64,000 nt of DNA from Xanthomonas nasturtii (GTDB lineage: Bacteria > Pseudomonadota > Gammaproteobacteria > Xanthomonadales > Xanthomonadaceae): NCBI RefSeq assembly GCF_001660815.1, contig NZ_LYMI01000034.1, positions 124,001-188,000 on the forward strand, given 5' to 3'. The translations under genes were made by a program, and so were the position numbers. Below the pieces are notes generated by a model, which saw nothing but the letters and a program-made list of their open reading frames with translations, did no database searches and had not been told where the DNA came from. Positions 18,521 to 29,112 of the stretch are shown piece by piece. Every line of letters begins with the position of its first letter. Position 1 is the first letter of the stretch.

Positions 18521-19413
18521 TGAGCCAGCGTATTCGCAAGGCCGTATTCCCCGTCGCAGGTCTTGGGACCCGCTTTCTTCCGGCAACCAAGACAGTGCCG
18601 AAAGAAATGCTGCCAATCATCGACAAGCCATTGATTCAGTACGCCGTCGACGAAGCCATCCAGGCTGGTTGCGATACGCTGATCTTCGTGACCAACCGCT
18701 ACAAGCACTCCATTGCCGACTACTTCGACAAGGCCTACGAGCTGGAGCAAAAGCTCGAGCGCGCCGGCAAGCTGGAGCAGCTGGAGCTGGTGCGCCACGC
18801 ATTGCCAGAAGGCGTTCGCGCCATTTTTGTGACGCAGGCGGAAGCGCTGGGCCTGGGCCATGCGGTGCTGTGCGCCAAGGCCGTGGTCGGTGACGAGCCG
18901 TTCGCGGTGCTGCTGCCGGACGATTTGATGTGGAACCGCGGCGATGCCGCGCTGGCCCAGATGGCCGATGTTGCCGAGGCTTCCGGCGGCAGCGTCATTG
19001 CCGTGGAAGACGTACCGCACGACAAGACGGCCAGCTACGGCATCGTGTCCACCGACGCATTCGATGGCCGGAAGGGCCGCATCAATGCGATCGTCGAAAA
19101 GCCCAAGCCGGAAGTGGCACCGAGCAACCTGGCCGTGGTCGGGCGTTACGTGCTCAGCCCCAAGATCTTCGAATTGCTCGAAGCCACCGGCGCCGGCGCG
19201 GGTGGCGAGATTCAGCTGACCGACGCGATTGCCGAGCTGCTGAAGAAAGAGCAGGTCGATGCCTTCCGTTTCGAAGGCCGCCGTTTCGATTGCGGCGCGC
19301 ATATCGGCCTGATCGAAGCCACGGTGCATTTCGCGCTCGAGCACGAAAAGCATGGCGGGCCGGCCAGGGAAATTCTGCGCAACGCATTGGCCCAGGTCGA
19401 CGCACGCGGCTGA
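18520..19413 (+). CDS. galU: UTP-glucose-1-phosphate uridylyltransferase
   Basis: This 297-residue enzyme makes UDP-glucose, precursor of LPS core, xanthan and other glycans. The nucleotide-binding start GLGTRFLPATKTVPKEMLPI (residues 15-34), the DDLMW motif, EKPKPE and the C-terminal RFDCGAHIGLIEA are all present. It closes the LPS-related run (lapA to galU) and is followed by a strong terminator. The start codon overlaps the upstream stop. Confidence 0.97.
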   Translation: MSQRIRKAVFPVAGLGTRFLPATKTVPKEMLPIIDKPLIQYAVDEAIQAGCDTLIFVTNRYKHSIADYFDKAYELEQKLERAGKLEQLELVRHALPEGVRAIFVTQAEALGLGHAVLCAKAVVGDEPFAVLLPDDLMWNRGDAALAQMADVAEASGGSVIAVEDVPHDKTASYGIVSTDAFDGRKGRINAIVEKPKPEVAPSNLAVVGRYVLSPKIFELLEATGAGAGGEIQLTDAIAELLKKEQVDAFRFEGRRFDCGAHIGLIEATVHFALEHEKHGGPAREILRNALAQVDARG

Positions 19414-19436
19414 TTGCTGCCGTATCGCTGTTTCCA

Positions 19437-19467
19437 CGAACGACGCCACTTGGCGTCGTTCGTCGTT
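19437..19467 (+). terminator. Terminator after galU
   Basis: A perfect 12-bp inverted repeat (19437-19448 and 19451-19462) with a 2-base loop is followed by GTCGTTTGG. It sits 23 bases after the galU stop. Confidence 0.7.
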
Positions 19468-19556
19468 TGGAGACGCGTTGTACGGCATCGCTGCGCCGGC
19501 CGAACTCGGCACCGCAACGACCGGCTGCGCAGATGCGCACCCTGGTGCAGGCCGGC

Positions 19557-20540
19557 GTGGTACGCGTGCCGCCCGTTGTTCCGCATCCTGGCTGCGTCCA
19601 AGGCGCGCGAGGTGATGACGGCTGCGGCATTGCTGGTTGTGTTGGGCGCGGCACTGTTGATGCAGGTGGGCGGGCTGTCGATGGCGATGGGCGCGTTCCT
19701 GGCCGGCGTGTTGTTGTCCGAATCCACGTTCCGGCATCAGATCGAAGCGGATATCGAGCCATTCGCGGCATCCTGCTGGGGCTGTTTTCTAGGCGTTGGC
19801 AGGAGCCTGGACCTGCGGGTGGTCGCGGCCGACTGGCGCCTGATCGTGACCGGCGTACCGGCCTTGATGGTAGGCAAGGGCGTGTGCATCTATGCGGTAG
19901 CGCGGTTGATGCGCAACGACCATCGCCAGGCACTGGAGCGTGGGGTGCTGATGGCGCAGGGCGGCGCGTTCGCGTTTGTGCTGTTTGCTGCCGCGTCGGC
20001 ATCGGGCGTCATCGATGCGCAGGTCAATGCCAGCGTGACCGCCATCGTGGTGCTGTCGATGGCGCTGCACGCCTCCGGCGCACACAGCGCACGCGCGATT
20101 GCGGTGTGCGTCGATAACCGTGAGGCGGCCAATCGCATCGTCGAACTGGCAACGCGCGAATTTCCGCATGCCAAGCTGCTGGTGCGTTCGTACGATCGTG
20201 AGCATTCGGCACAACTGGTCGCTGCCGGGATTACCAGATCCGCGAGACCTTCGAGTCGGCGGTGGTCTTCGGCAAGGCGGCACTGGTGGAGCTGGGTGTG
20301 GACGCGGACGAAGCCGTCACGATTGCGCGCGAGATCCGACGCCGCGATGCGGAGCGTTTCAAACCGGAAATTGCGGCTGGCGACACCCGTGCCGGTGCCG
20401 TGGCAGGGCTGATGTACGGCAACATCGCGCCGACCGTGCCCAAGCCCACGCCGTTCACTCCACCGCGTCGCGAAAGCCGCACGCTCAATCCCGATGCGGT
20501 GCCGCTGGCCGAGCAAGCCGAGACGGCGACCCGCGATTAA
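19557..20540 (+). pseudogene. Decayed kef-type glutathione-regulated potassium efflux gene
   Basis: Residues similar to KefB/KefC are readable: RPLFRILAASKAREVMTAAA, the GLSMAMGAFLAGVLLSES helix, GGAFAFVLFAAAS, then AIAVCVDNREAANRIVELA from the regulatory TrkA-N domain. Three lesions are visible. The first half of the transporter is missing before about 19557. The membrane domain jumps in frame from VVLSMAL to HASGAHSARAIAV near 20068, skipping the linker and most of the nucleotide-binding fold. Near 20229 the frame shifts, and the ending YQIRETFESA to the stop at 20540 continues in another frame. No function is expected; it once would have exchanged K+ for H+ under electrophile stress. Confidence 0.85.
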
Positions 20541-20830
20541 GCGCAGCCGGCAGAACGACTATGCAGCCGTCAGGCGGGCGCGGCCGGCGCTCGGATGCGA
20601 CATGCATCACTCGTACGCTCCGGTTCTGGGCCGGTCAGCGCCCACGGCCAGCTGCTCGCTAGGTTTCTAGCCGCTATATGACGTGCGAACGGAACGACGG
20701 CCCGGCCGCCGATCGAGCATCCGCGCTCGGTGGGGCATGGACCACTCAATAGCTCGACTTCTTTGCGCCATCCATGTGCACCTCACAACCGCCCGCGACG
20801 GTTTGATAACTGCACCAAGCGATGCCTGCC
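20541..20830. other. Intergenic stretch, no gene seen
   Basis: These 290 bases lie between the kef remnant and the DUF1244 gene. Open frames here are short and show no recognisable family or ribosome binding site. I see no clear repeat or terminator. Confidence 0.5.
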
Positions 20831-21151
20831 TCAGCCATGCTTGCGCTGGGCCGCGGCGAAGGCTTCCAACTGCGCGGGCGTGGCGTCTTTTTGATGCTGT
20901 TGCTTCCAGTCGGCAAATGGCATGCCGTAGACCGTTTCGCGCGCCTGCTCCTTGCTCATGGTCTGGCCGTGTGCTTCGGCCGCTTCGCGGTACCAGTCGC
21001 CCAGGCAGTTGCGGCAGAAGCCGGCCAGGATCATCAAGTCGATGTTCTGCACATCGGTGCGGTCCTGATTGAGATGCTGCAAGAGGCGGCGAAATGCGGC
21101 CGCTTCGATGGATGTGGTGATTGAATCGGACGTTGAGGTGGTGTCGGTCAT
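20831..21151 (-). CDS. DUF1244-family small protein
   Basis: The 106-residue soluble protein contains the conserved core MILAGFCRNCLGDWYREAAEA and VYGMPFADWKQQHQ typical of DUF1244. The two Cys in FCRNCL are invariant in sequences I recall and may bind metal. Function is unknown. It diverges from folD, 49 bases apart, so they share a promoter region. Confidence 0.85.
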   Translation of the reverse strand: MTDTTSTSDSITTSIEAAAFRRLLQHLNQDRTDVQNIDLMILAGFCRNCLGDWYREAAEAHGQTMSKEQARETVYGMPFADWKQQHQKDATPAQLEAFAAAQRKHG

Positions 21152-22079
21152 GACGGAATCGGGGACAATAGACGACCTTCGACTCTACACCTGACGCCCC
21201 ATGACCGCTTCCGCGCCAGCTGCCTCCGCTTCGGCCCGCCTTCTCGATGGTCGCCGCATTGCCGAGGAATTGCTCGACGGGTTGAAGCTGCGGGTGGATG
21301 CGCGCGTGGCAGCCGGCAAGGCGCGCCCCGGGCTGGCCGTGGTGCTGGTCGGCGGCGATCCGGCTTCGTCGGTGTATGTGCGCAACAAGCGTCGCGCGGC
21401 GGAAAAAGTCGGCATCGCGGCCTTCGATTACGACCTGCCACAGGGCACCAGCGAAGCCGAGTTGGCATCGCTGATCGATGAGCTCAACGCCGACCCCAAG
21501 ATCCACGGCATCCTGATCCAGCTGCCGCTCCCGGGCATCCCCGATGCCAACCGGCTGATCCAGCGTATCGACCCGCGCAAGGACGTGGACGGGTTCCATC
21601 CGCAGAATGTCGGGCATCTGGCCTTGCGCGAATTCGGCCTGCGCCCGTGCACGCCGCGCGGCATCGTGACCTTGCTCGGTCACACCGACCAGCCGGTGCG
21701 TGGCCGCAACGCCACCATCGTGGGGGTGAGCAACCATGTCGGCCGGCCGATGGGGCTGGAGTTGCTGATCGCCGGCTGTACGGTCACCAGTTGCCACAAA
21801 TTCACCCCGCCCGATGTGCTGGAAGCCAGCGTGCGCAACGCCGACATCCTGGTGGTGGCGGTGGGCCGGCCAGGGCTGATTCCGGGCGAATGGGTCAAGC
21901 CAGGCGCGGTGGTCATCGATGTGGGCATCAATCGCCTGGAAGACGGGCGGCTGGTGGGCGATGTCGGTTTCGACGCAGCGGTGCAACGCGCGGCCTGGAT
22001 CACGCCGGTGCCGGGTGGGGTAGGGCCGATGACGGTCGCCACGCTGATGCAGAACACCATCGAGGCCGCTGATGCGGCC

Positions 22080-23759
<1,680 letters not shown>

Positions 23760-23762
23760 TTG

Positions 23763-23869
23763 AGAATGGGGAATCGGGAATCGTAAGAGCCCGCTGCTTC
23801 CTCGTCCTGTAGCGATTGTCACCGCGTTTGCTGTTGCCATTCCCCACTCCCGATTCCCGATTCCCGGCT
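23763..23869. repeat. Inverted pair of GGGAATCGGGAATC-type repeats between guaB and guaA
   Basis: A unit at about 23763-23783 is repeated in inverted form at about 23838-23869, filling most of the guaB-guaA gap. The right unit ends 4 bases before the guaA start codon and replaces any recognisable Shine-Dalgarno sequence. Confidence 0.75.
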
Positions 23870-23873
23870 CTCG

Positions 23874-25439
23874 ATGACCAACATCCATACCGACAAGATC
23901 CTCATCCTCGATTTCGGCGCGCAGTACACCCAGCTGATTGCGCGGCGTATTCGCGAGATCGGGGTCTACTGCGAAATCTGGGCGTGGGATCATGATCCGT
24001 CGGAGATTGCCGGTTTTGGTGCCAAGGGCATCATCCTGTCCGGTGGGCCCGAGTCGACCACCTTGCCGGGTGCGCCGGTCGCGCCGCAGGAAGTGTTCGA
24101 CAGCGGTTTGCCAGTGTTCGGCATCTGCTACGGCATGCAGACCTTGGCCGCGCAGTTGGGCGGTGCAACGGAAGCTGCCGATCAACGCGAATTCGGCCAT
24201 GCCGAAGTGGACGTGGTTGCGGCCGATGCGCTGTTCGCTGGTCTGACCGATCATGCCGGCGCGGCGCGCCTGAATGTCTGGATGAGCCATGGCGACCATG
24301 TGTCGCAGGTGCCGCCGGGCTTCACCATTACCGCTGTGACCGACCGCATTCCGGTGGCAGCGATGTCCAACGAAGACAAGCGTTGGTACGGCGTGCAGTT
24401 CCATCCCGAAGTGACGCACACGCTGCAGGGCCAGACCTTGCTGCGCCGCTTCGTGGTGGATGTCTGCGGCTGCCAGACGTTGTGGACCGCGGCCAACATC
24501 ATCGACGACCAGATCGCCCGCGTGCGCGCACAAGTGGGCGACGACGAAGTCATCTTGGGTTTGTCCGGCGGCGTCGATTCGTCGGTGGTCGCGGCGCTGT
24601 TGCACAAGGCGATCGGCGACAAGCTGACCTGCGTGTTCGTCGATACCGGCCTGCTGCGCTGGCAGGAAGGCGACCAGGTGATGGCGATGTTCGCCGAGCA
24701 CATGGGCGTCAAGGTGATCCGCGTCAACGCGGCCGATCGCTACTTTGCCAAGCTCGAAGGCGTCAGCGACCCGGAAGCCAAGCGCAAGATCATTGGCAAC
24801 CTGTTCGTGGATATCTTCGACGAAGAATCCAACAAACTGGCCAATGCGAAGTGGCTGGCGCAGGGCACGATCTATCCGGACGTGATCGAGTCGGCCGGCA
24901 GCAAGACCGGCAAGGCGCACGTGATCAAGAGCCACCACAACGTCGGTGGCTTGCCCGAGCACATGAAGCTGGGCTTGGTCGAGCCGCTGCGCGAACTGTT
25001 CAAGGACGAAGTGCGTCGCCTGGGCGTCGAACTCGGCCTGCCACGCACGATGGTGTATCGCCATCCGTTCCCGGGCCCGGGCCTGGGCGTGCGCATCCTG
25101 GGCGAAGTGAAGCGCGAGTACGCCGAACTGCTGGCCAAGGCCGATGCGATCTTCATCGACGAACTGCGCAAGGCCGATCTGTACGACAAGACCAGCCAGG
25201 CGTTCGCGGTGTTCCTGCCGGTCAAGTCGGTGGGCGTGGTTGGCGATGCACGCGCCTACGAATGGGTCATCGCGCTGCGTGCGGTGGAGACCATCGATTT
25301 CATGACCGCGCATTGGGCGCACCTGCCATACGACTTCCTCGGCACGGTCAGCAATCGCATCATCAACGAACTGCGCGGCGTCTCGCGCGTGGTCTACGAC
25401 ATCTCCGGCAAGCCGCCTGCGACGATCGAGTGGGAGTGA
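23874..25439 (+). CDS. guaA: GMP synthase (glutamine-hydrolysing)
   Basis: This 521-residue enzyme aminates XMP to GMP. The class I glutamine amidotransferase domain shows the nucleophile C85 (GICYGMQ) and the partner H177/E179 (QFHPEVTH). The ATP-pyrophosphatase P-loop is SGGVDSS at 231-237, and the dimerisation domain ends at PPATIEWE. The family N-terminus fixes the start at ATG 23874, yet the 20 bases upstream are pyrimidine-rich repeat sequence with no Shine-Dalgarno motif. A strong terminator follows immediately. Confidence 0.97.
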   Translation: MTNIHTDKILILDFGAQYTQLIARRIREIGVYCEIWAWDHDPSEIAGFGAKGIILSGGPESTTLPGAPVAPQEVFDSGLPVFGICYGMQTLAAQLGGATEAADQREFGHAEVDVVAADALFAGLTDHAGAARLNVWMSHGDHVSQVPPGFTITAVTDRIPVAAMSNEDKRWYGVQFHPEVTHTLQGQTLLRRFVVDVCGCQTLWTAANIIDDQIARVRAQVGDDEVILGLSGGVDSSVVAALLHKAIGDKLTCVFVDTGLLRWQEGDQVMAMFAEHMGVKVIRVNAADRYFAKLEGVSDPEAKRKIIGNLFVDIFDEESNKLANAKWLAQGTIYPDVIESAGSKTGKAHVIKSHHNVGGLPEHMKLGLVEPLRELFKDEVRRLGVELGLPRTMVYRHPFPGPGLGVRILGEVKREYAELLAKADAIFIDELRKADLYDKTSQAFAVFLPVKSVGVVGDARAYEWVIALRAVETIDFMTAHWAHLPYDFLGTVSNRIINELRGVSRVVYDISGKPPATIEWE

Positions 25440-25443
25440 GTTG

Positions 25444-25480
25444 AACGATAAAGGCGCCGAGAGGCGCCTTTATCGTTATC
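25444..25480 (+). terminator. Terminator after guaA
   Basis: A perfect 15-bp inverted repeat (25444-25458 and 25463-25477) with a GAGA tetraloop starts 5 bases after the guaA stop. A-rich and T-rich ends make it usable from either strand. Confidence 0.85.
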
Positions 25481-25596
25481 GCAAGCAATGAACTGACTAC
25501 GTTCTCTCTCTTTGTTCAATGCATGGCTACCTGCGCTGCGTGCTGGATGGCGTACGTGATTGCATGCAGATGTCAGCAGCGACTGCACGCAATCCA

Positions 25597-25983
25597 TCAA
25601 TCCGGCCAGTGGCTCGCCAAGTCGAATGAGAGCTGCCGTTGATGGCGAATGGAGAGAAGATACACGGTGCCGGTGATCTGTACATAGAGCATCAGATAGT
25701 CCGCCATCACATACTCGCGTAGTTCGGCGTCTTTGACGATGAAGTCGAGTTGCTTGCGTAAGCGGGCAACACCATTGGCCACCTCGACCGAGTGAATTGG
25801 CCGTTCCAGCAACAGACGTCCCATGTCTGGAAAACGTTCCAGATTGGGAATGACGGTGTCCATCAATGTGTCCACTAACGCATCGAAGGCCTGAAGAGCG
25901 TAGATCTCGCGTAGGAATGCCTCGATCGCTGCGAGGTTGCTCTCGAAGTGGGCGGTGAGTTTCACCTGATGACGCGTTGTCAC
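25597..25983 (-). CDS. RelE/ParE-family toxin of a type II toxin-antitoxin pair
   Basis: The 128-residue protein has the ParE/RelE-like pattern: VKLTAHFESNLAAIEAFLRE helix, LERFPDMGRLL, LRKQLDFIVKDAELREYVMADYLMLYVQ strand region and VYLLSIRHQRQLSFDL near the end. GTG at 25983 is preferred because GAGG lies 9 bases upstream; the frame opens further to a TTG at 26001, which would overlap the antitoxin stop, and a GTG at 25965 is a third option. Members either cut mRNA at the ribosome or poison gyrase; which applies here is not visible. Confidence 0.82.
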   Translation of the reverse strand: MTTRHQVKLTAHFESNLAAIEAFLREIYALQAFDALVDTLMDTVIPNLERFPDMGRLLLERPIHSVEVANGVARLRKQLDFIVKDAELREYVMADYLMLYVQITGTVYLLSIRHQRQLSFDLASHWPD

Positions 25984-25997
25984 TGAGCGATGCCTCG

Positions 25998-26300
25998 TCA
26001 ACCTGCAGTGCCGGCTGCACGGCGGCGTTTGATCGCAGACAGCGTGCTGCGTGCATCTTTGATGTTGCCAGCAGCAACGTCCTCCAGGCCTTTGCGTGCA
26101 TCGTCAATCAGTAATAAATGAATGCGCTCGCGCTCAAGCTGGTGGTAGTAGTCCAACCGCTTGGCATCGATGATGGCGATATAGCTTTCGCCATTTTTCG
26201 TTACGATTTTTTCAGCCCCGGCCTTTACCTGGTCTGCTAGCTCGGAAAGATGCGCCCTGGCGTGCGATAGCGGAATCACGTCGGCTGAAGAAATCGCCAT
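25998..26300 (-). CDS. Phd/YefM-family antitoxin
   Basis: The 100-residue protein starts MAISSADVIPLSHARAHLSE, with the Phd/YefM DNA-binding fold in the first 50 residues (LADQVKAGAEKIVTKNGESYIAII) and a charged helical C-terminus that would neutralise the toxin. AGGA lies about 8 bases before the ATG. It precedes the toxin gene, the usual order, and two overlapping palindromes upstream form a likely autorepression operator. Confidence 0.87.
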   Translation of the reverse strand: MAISSADVIPLSHARAHLSELADQVKAGAEKIVTKNGESYIAIIDAKRLDYYHQLERERIHLLLIDDARKGLEDVAAGNIKDARSTLSAIKRRRAAGTAG

Positions 26301-26322
26301 GGTGTGGTCCTGAGAGCTAGTA

Positions 26323-26354
26323 GTGTACGGAATAGCGTACACCATATTGGTGTA
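26323..26354 (-). promoter_or_regulatory. Predicted operator of the toxin-antitoxin operon
   Basis: Two overlapping inverted repeats lie 23-54 bases upstream of the antitoxin start: GTGTACG/CGTACAC (26323-26329, 26336-26342) and TACACC/GGTGTA (26338-26343, 26349-26354). A TTTACA-like -35 on the minus strand overlaps the distal one. This layout fits binding by the antitoxin or the toxin-antitoxin complex; the binding itself is inferred. Confidence 0.65.
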
Positions 26355-26473
26355 AATTTTGTGAGGTGTAGTGCAGGGCGATTGAATACAGTGCGTGTCT
26401 ATCACACCGAGAACCGAGCCGGCGGCTCATCGCGGGCAAAGCCGAAAAGTGGGAATGCGCCCTAAGAATTCCA

Positions 26474-26497
26474 GAAAAAAACCGCGCAGAGCGCGGC
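26474..26497 (-). terminator. Terminator of the Cache-sensor operon
   Basis: On the minus strand the stem CCGCGC/GCGCGG with a TCT loop is followed by seven T residues, about 30 bases after the stop of the gene at 26527. Confidence 0.85.
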
Positions 26498-26526
26498 TTG
26501 GGTTTCGTTCGTGTGGCGATAACGTG

Positions 26527-27156
26527 TCAACGCACCTTGGCCAAGGCCACGTGCGCATCGGCCATGAACTTCTGCGCTTCCTGGGGTGTGGCCAGGTTGG
26601 CGCCGAGTTGGCTGAGCACCTGTTCGATGTCGCTCGATGCTCCCCAGGCTTCGTCGCAGAGCATGCCGGCGATCGGGCCGAGGTAATTCAATGCAACTTT
26701 CTCCAGCGCCTGGCGAACCGCTTCGTCCGGCGCTGCGCCGTTGCCGGTAGAGACCGGTGCGGACGCTGTCGGTGCTGCGCTGGCTGCGGCAGGTGTCGGC
26801 AGCGGGGTAGTGGCGACCGGCGCACGTACCGGCGCGGGCGCACCACCCAGATCCTGTTCGAAACCGCCCATCAACCATTGCCGCGAGTCATCGCTCAACA
26901 GCGAGGGCTTGCCCAGGCCGGCACCGGGGTCGGCCTGGAAGCGCGCCTTGGCCGCGTTGACCATGGTGAGGCGCTGTACCGCCTCATCATTGCGCAGCAT
27001 GCGGAATACCACTTCTTCGATCTGCCCGGCATTGATGCGGACGATGCAGGAATGGTTTTCCTCGGTGACGATGAACAGAAAGCCGGACGCCTTCTTCAAT
27101 GCCAGCGCCTTGAGCTCGCGCAGGATCTCGATCAGCGGACGGAATTCAGTGGACAT
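26527..27156 (-). CDS. Unknown two-domain protein paired with a Cache-HAMP sensor
   Basis: The 209-residue cytoplasmic protein has an N-terminal alpha/beta domain of about 75 residues (GFLFIVTEENHSCIVRINAG then EEVVFRMLRNDEAVQRL) that loosely resembles DUF4388/PatA-like effector domains. A Pro/Ala/Thr-rich linker (about 105-140) joins it to a helical C-terminal domain with ALNYLGPIAGMLCDEAW. The LGPIA motif recalls a C-terminal domain seen in some bacterial Ser/Thr kinases; this is memory, not a search. It lies 44 bases downstream of the sensor and shares its terminator, so it is the natural candidate to carry the signal onward. Confidence 0.7.
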   Translation of the reverse strand: MSTEFRPLIEILRELKALALKKASGFLFIVTEENHSCIVRINAGQIEEVVFRMLRNDEAVQRLTMVNAAKARFQADPGAGLGKPSLLSDDSRQWLMGGFEQDLGGAPAPVRAPVATTPLPTPAAASAAPTASAPVSTGNGAAPDEAVRQALEKVALNYLGPIAGMLCDEAWGASSDIEQVLSQLGANLATPQEAQKFMADAHVALAKVR

Positions 27157-27200
27157 GGCGTCTTCCTTGCAGCATCAGGTACGGAATGGGTGACAGCGCC

Positions 27201-28328
27201 TCAGCGTTTGCCGAGGCGCTCCATGGCCAACCGGACACTGTTGGACAGGCGGGAAATGGCACGTGCCAGGGTACCAATTTCATCCTTGAGATTGACCTCT
27301 TCGATGGTGTGGTTCCACTTGCCCAGGCTCAGTTCTTCGGCCACGGTGGTCAGGTGCTGGATGGGGCGCAAGACGCGGCTCCAGATCAGGGCCCACTGCA
27401 AGCCAAGCAACAGGGCGCACACCAACAGGCCGATGCCGGCGATCCACAGCGACTGGCGCACGATCACGCCATTGACGTCGCTCTTGGGATACGCCGAGAC
27501 CAGGGTGAAGCCCCAATCGGGCACTTCCTGCTTGGTCACGACCCAGTCGTTGGGGCTGTCCTTGACGATGCGTTCGATGGTGGCGGTGTCGGTGGTGGCA
27601 CCGGTGGTGGACTGGAAGCGCAGCGTGTTCTTGCTGTCGAACACGGCGATGAAACCGGAGTCGAGCACGCGGCGGCTGCTGACCACGTTTTCCAGCGCCT
27701 GCGTGTCGGCCTTGTAACCGACGTACCAGGCGCCGATGACGCGCTTGTCGTTGCCGGCAAAGATCGGCTCGTAGCCGGTGACGTACGGGTTGCCGAGGAT
27801 GTCGACCACGCCGTAGAAGCTTTCGCCATTACGCAGCTTGGCGGCGGCCTGGCCATTGGGGTCGAGCACGGTGCCGATGGCGCGGCTGCCGTCGTCCTTC
27901 TTGACGTTGGTGGAGATGCGCACGAAGTCGTCGCCGGTGCGCGAGAACAGCGTGGCGGTGCCTTCGTGGATGGCGGTGACGTCGTCCAGCATGGTGAAGA
28001 GGTTGGCCTGCGGGCGCTGGCCCAGCAACAGGTCATTGGCGCTGCGGTCGGCGACGCGGATTTCGCCGCCAATGCTCGGTGCGCCCTGGGCGTTGGCTTC
28101 CTTGCGCAGCTGGCGCATGGAGGAATTGACACGGTCGAGCATCATCGAGCGGGTGACTGCGAACAAGGTCTGCAAGGACACCGACTGGCGCTCGATCGAG
28201 TTGCCGGCTTCGAACTTGACCCGGTTCGCTTCGGTAATGGCCAGAATGACCGTCAGTGCCACCACCACGACCAGCACCAAGGCCAGCACCGGCAACAGCA
28301 GGCGCACCCGCAAAGAGTGACGAAGCAT
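27201..28328 (-). CDS. Cache-domain and HAMP membrane sensor without output domain
   Basis: The 375-residue protein has a first membrane helix (about 8-30), a long periplasmic Cache-type ligand-binding region with PNGQAAAKLRNGESFYGVVDILG and VIGAWYVGYKADTQALENVV, a second membrane helix near 295-320, and a HAMP domain to the end (RPIQHLTTVAEELSLGKWNH). It stops at LGKR with no kinase, cyclase or methyl-accepting domain. The start MLRHSLRVRLL has AGGGGA upstream. It resembles the sensory half of a chemoreceptor and presumably signals through the adjacent partner. Confidence 0.85.
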   Translation of the reverse strand: MLRHSLRVRLLLPVLALVLVVVVALTVILAITEANRVKFEAGNSIERQSVSLQTLFAVTRSMMLDRVNSSMRQLRKEANAQGAPSIGGEIRVADRSANDLLLGQRPQANLFTMLDDVTAIHEGTATLFSRTGDDFVRISTNVKKDDGSRAIGTVLDPNGQAAAKLRNGESFYGVVDILGNPYVTGYEPIFAGNDKRVIGAWYVGYKADTQALENVVSSRRVLDSGFIAVFDSKNTLRFQSTTGATTDTATIERIVKDSPNDWVVTKQEVPDWGFTLVSAYPKSDVNGVIVRQSLWIAGIGLLVCALLLGLQWALIWSRVLRPIQHLTTVAEELSLGKWNHTIEEVNLKDEIGTLARAISRLSNSVRLAMERLGKR

Positions 28329-28755
28329 CGCAATTCCCCTGAACGCGTTTAGTGATTGAATCGAATGCCGCCGCAGCGAGTGCGGCGGTCGGACGTAGCC
28401 AATATCGGCTGCCGAACAAGATGCTGAAGCGGCCCCCATGCCGCCAGGCGGTGCATACGATAGCGTAAGCCGATCGGTTTGAGCGCGCGGGGCTATCGCC
28501 TGCGTGGCCTCGCGTTCAAGAATGGTCGACCGCGTTGCAAAGTTGCGGGCTGAATCGGGCAGGGCAGGCCTGGTGGCGGCGCGCATCCAGATCGCTCGTT
28601 ATGCCGCTCCGTTCCCGACTCGAAGATCAGCGAGGCCGGTCTTCGGCGCGACCCCGGATGGGCCCATGCGCGGGCACGGCGTTGCGATGCGCCTTATGAG
28701 GACACCCAGCGGCGTGCAGGCGCAGGCTGTGCAATCGAGCGTTCGCCTGCGCCGC
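28329..28755. other. Intergenic stretch upstream of the sensor operon
   Basis: These 427 bases hold no frame with a recognisable family. They presumably contain the promoter of the sensor operon near 28330-28450 and decayed sequence next to the regulator fragment. Confidence 0.5.
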
Positions 28756-29013
28756 TCAGGTTTCCAGCGACAGGATGCCGCGCCGTAGCGCCACCGTCAC
28801 CGCATGGGTGCGATCGCGCACGCCCAGCTTGGCTAGGATGTTCTTCATATGCGCCTTGACCGTTTCTTCGGAGATGCTCAAGGCGCTGCCGATCTGCTTG
28901 TTGGAGCAGCCCGTGGCGACCAGGTTCAACACTTCGGTCTCGCGTGCGGACAGGGCATCGTCGAGCACGTGGGCGGCGATGTTTTCGGCCAGCGTTCGAG
29001 GCGCATGCACCAC
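28756..29013 (-). pseudogene. C-terminal fragment of a NarL/LuxR-type response regulator
   Basis: The readable part is a complete LuxR helix-turn-helix: DDALSARETEVLNLVATG, SNKQIGSALSISEETVKAHM, KNILAKLGVRDRTHAVTVAL, ending RRGILSLET. The receiver domain expected before it is absent: residues upstream of about 29013 are unrelated, although the frame stays open to 29112. It could be a free-standing HTH protein, but loss of the N-terminal two-thirds of a NarL-type regulator is more likely. Confidence 0.65.
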
Positions 29014-29112
29014 GCATAGACTGCAATGCCAAGCGCGCCGTCCACACCCGCCGGATGACTGCTCGCTATGTTTTCGGCGTCTGCTATCAAACATCACTAC
29101 CGCCGAAATCAT

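Noticed and set aside
26395-27717. 440-codon plus-strand frame
   Set aside because: Antisense to the sensor operon and its partner; no family, and the terminator at 26474 lies inside it.
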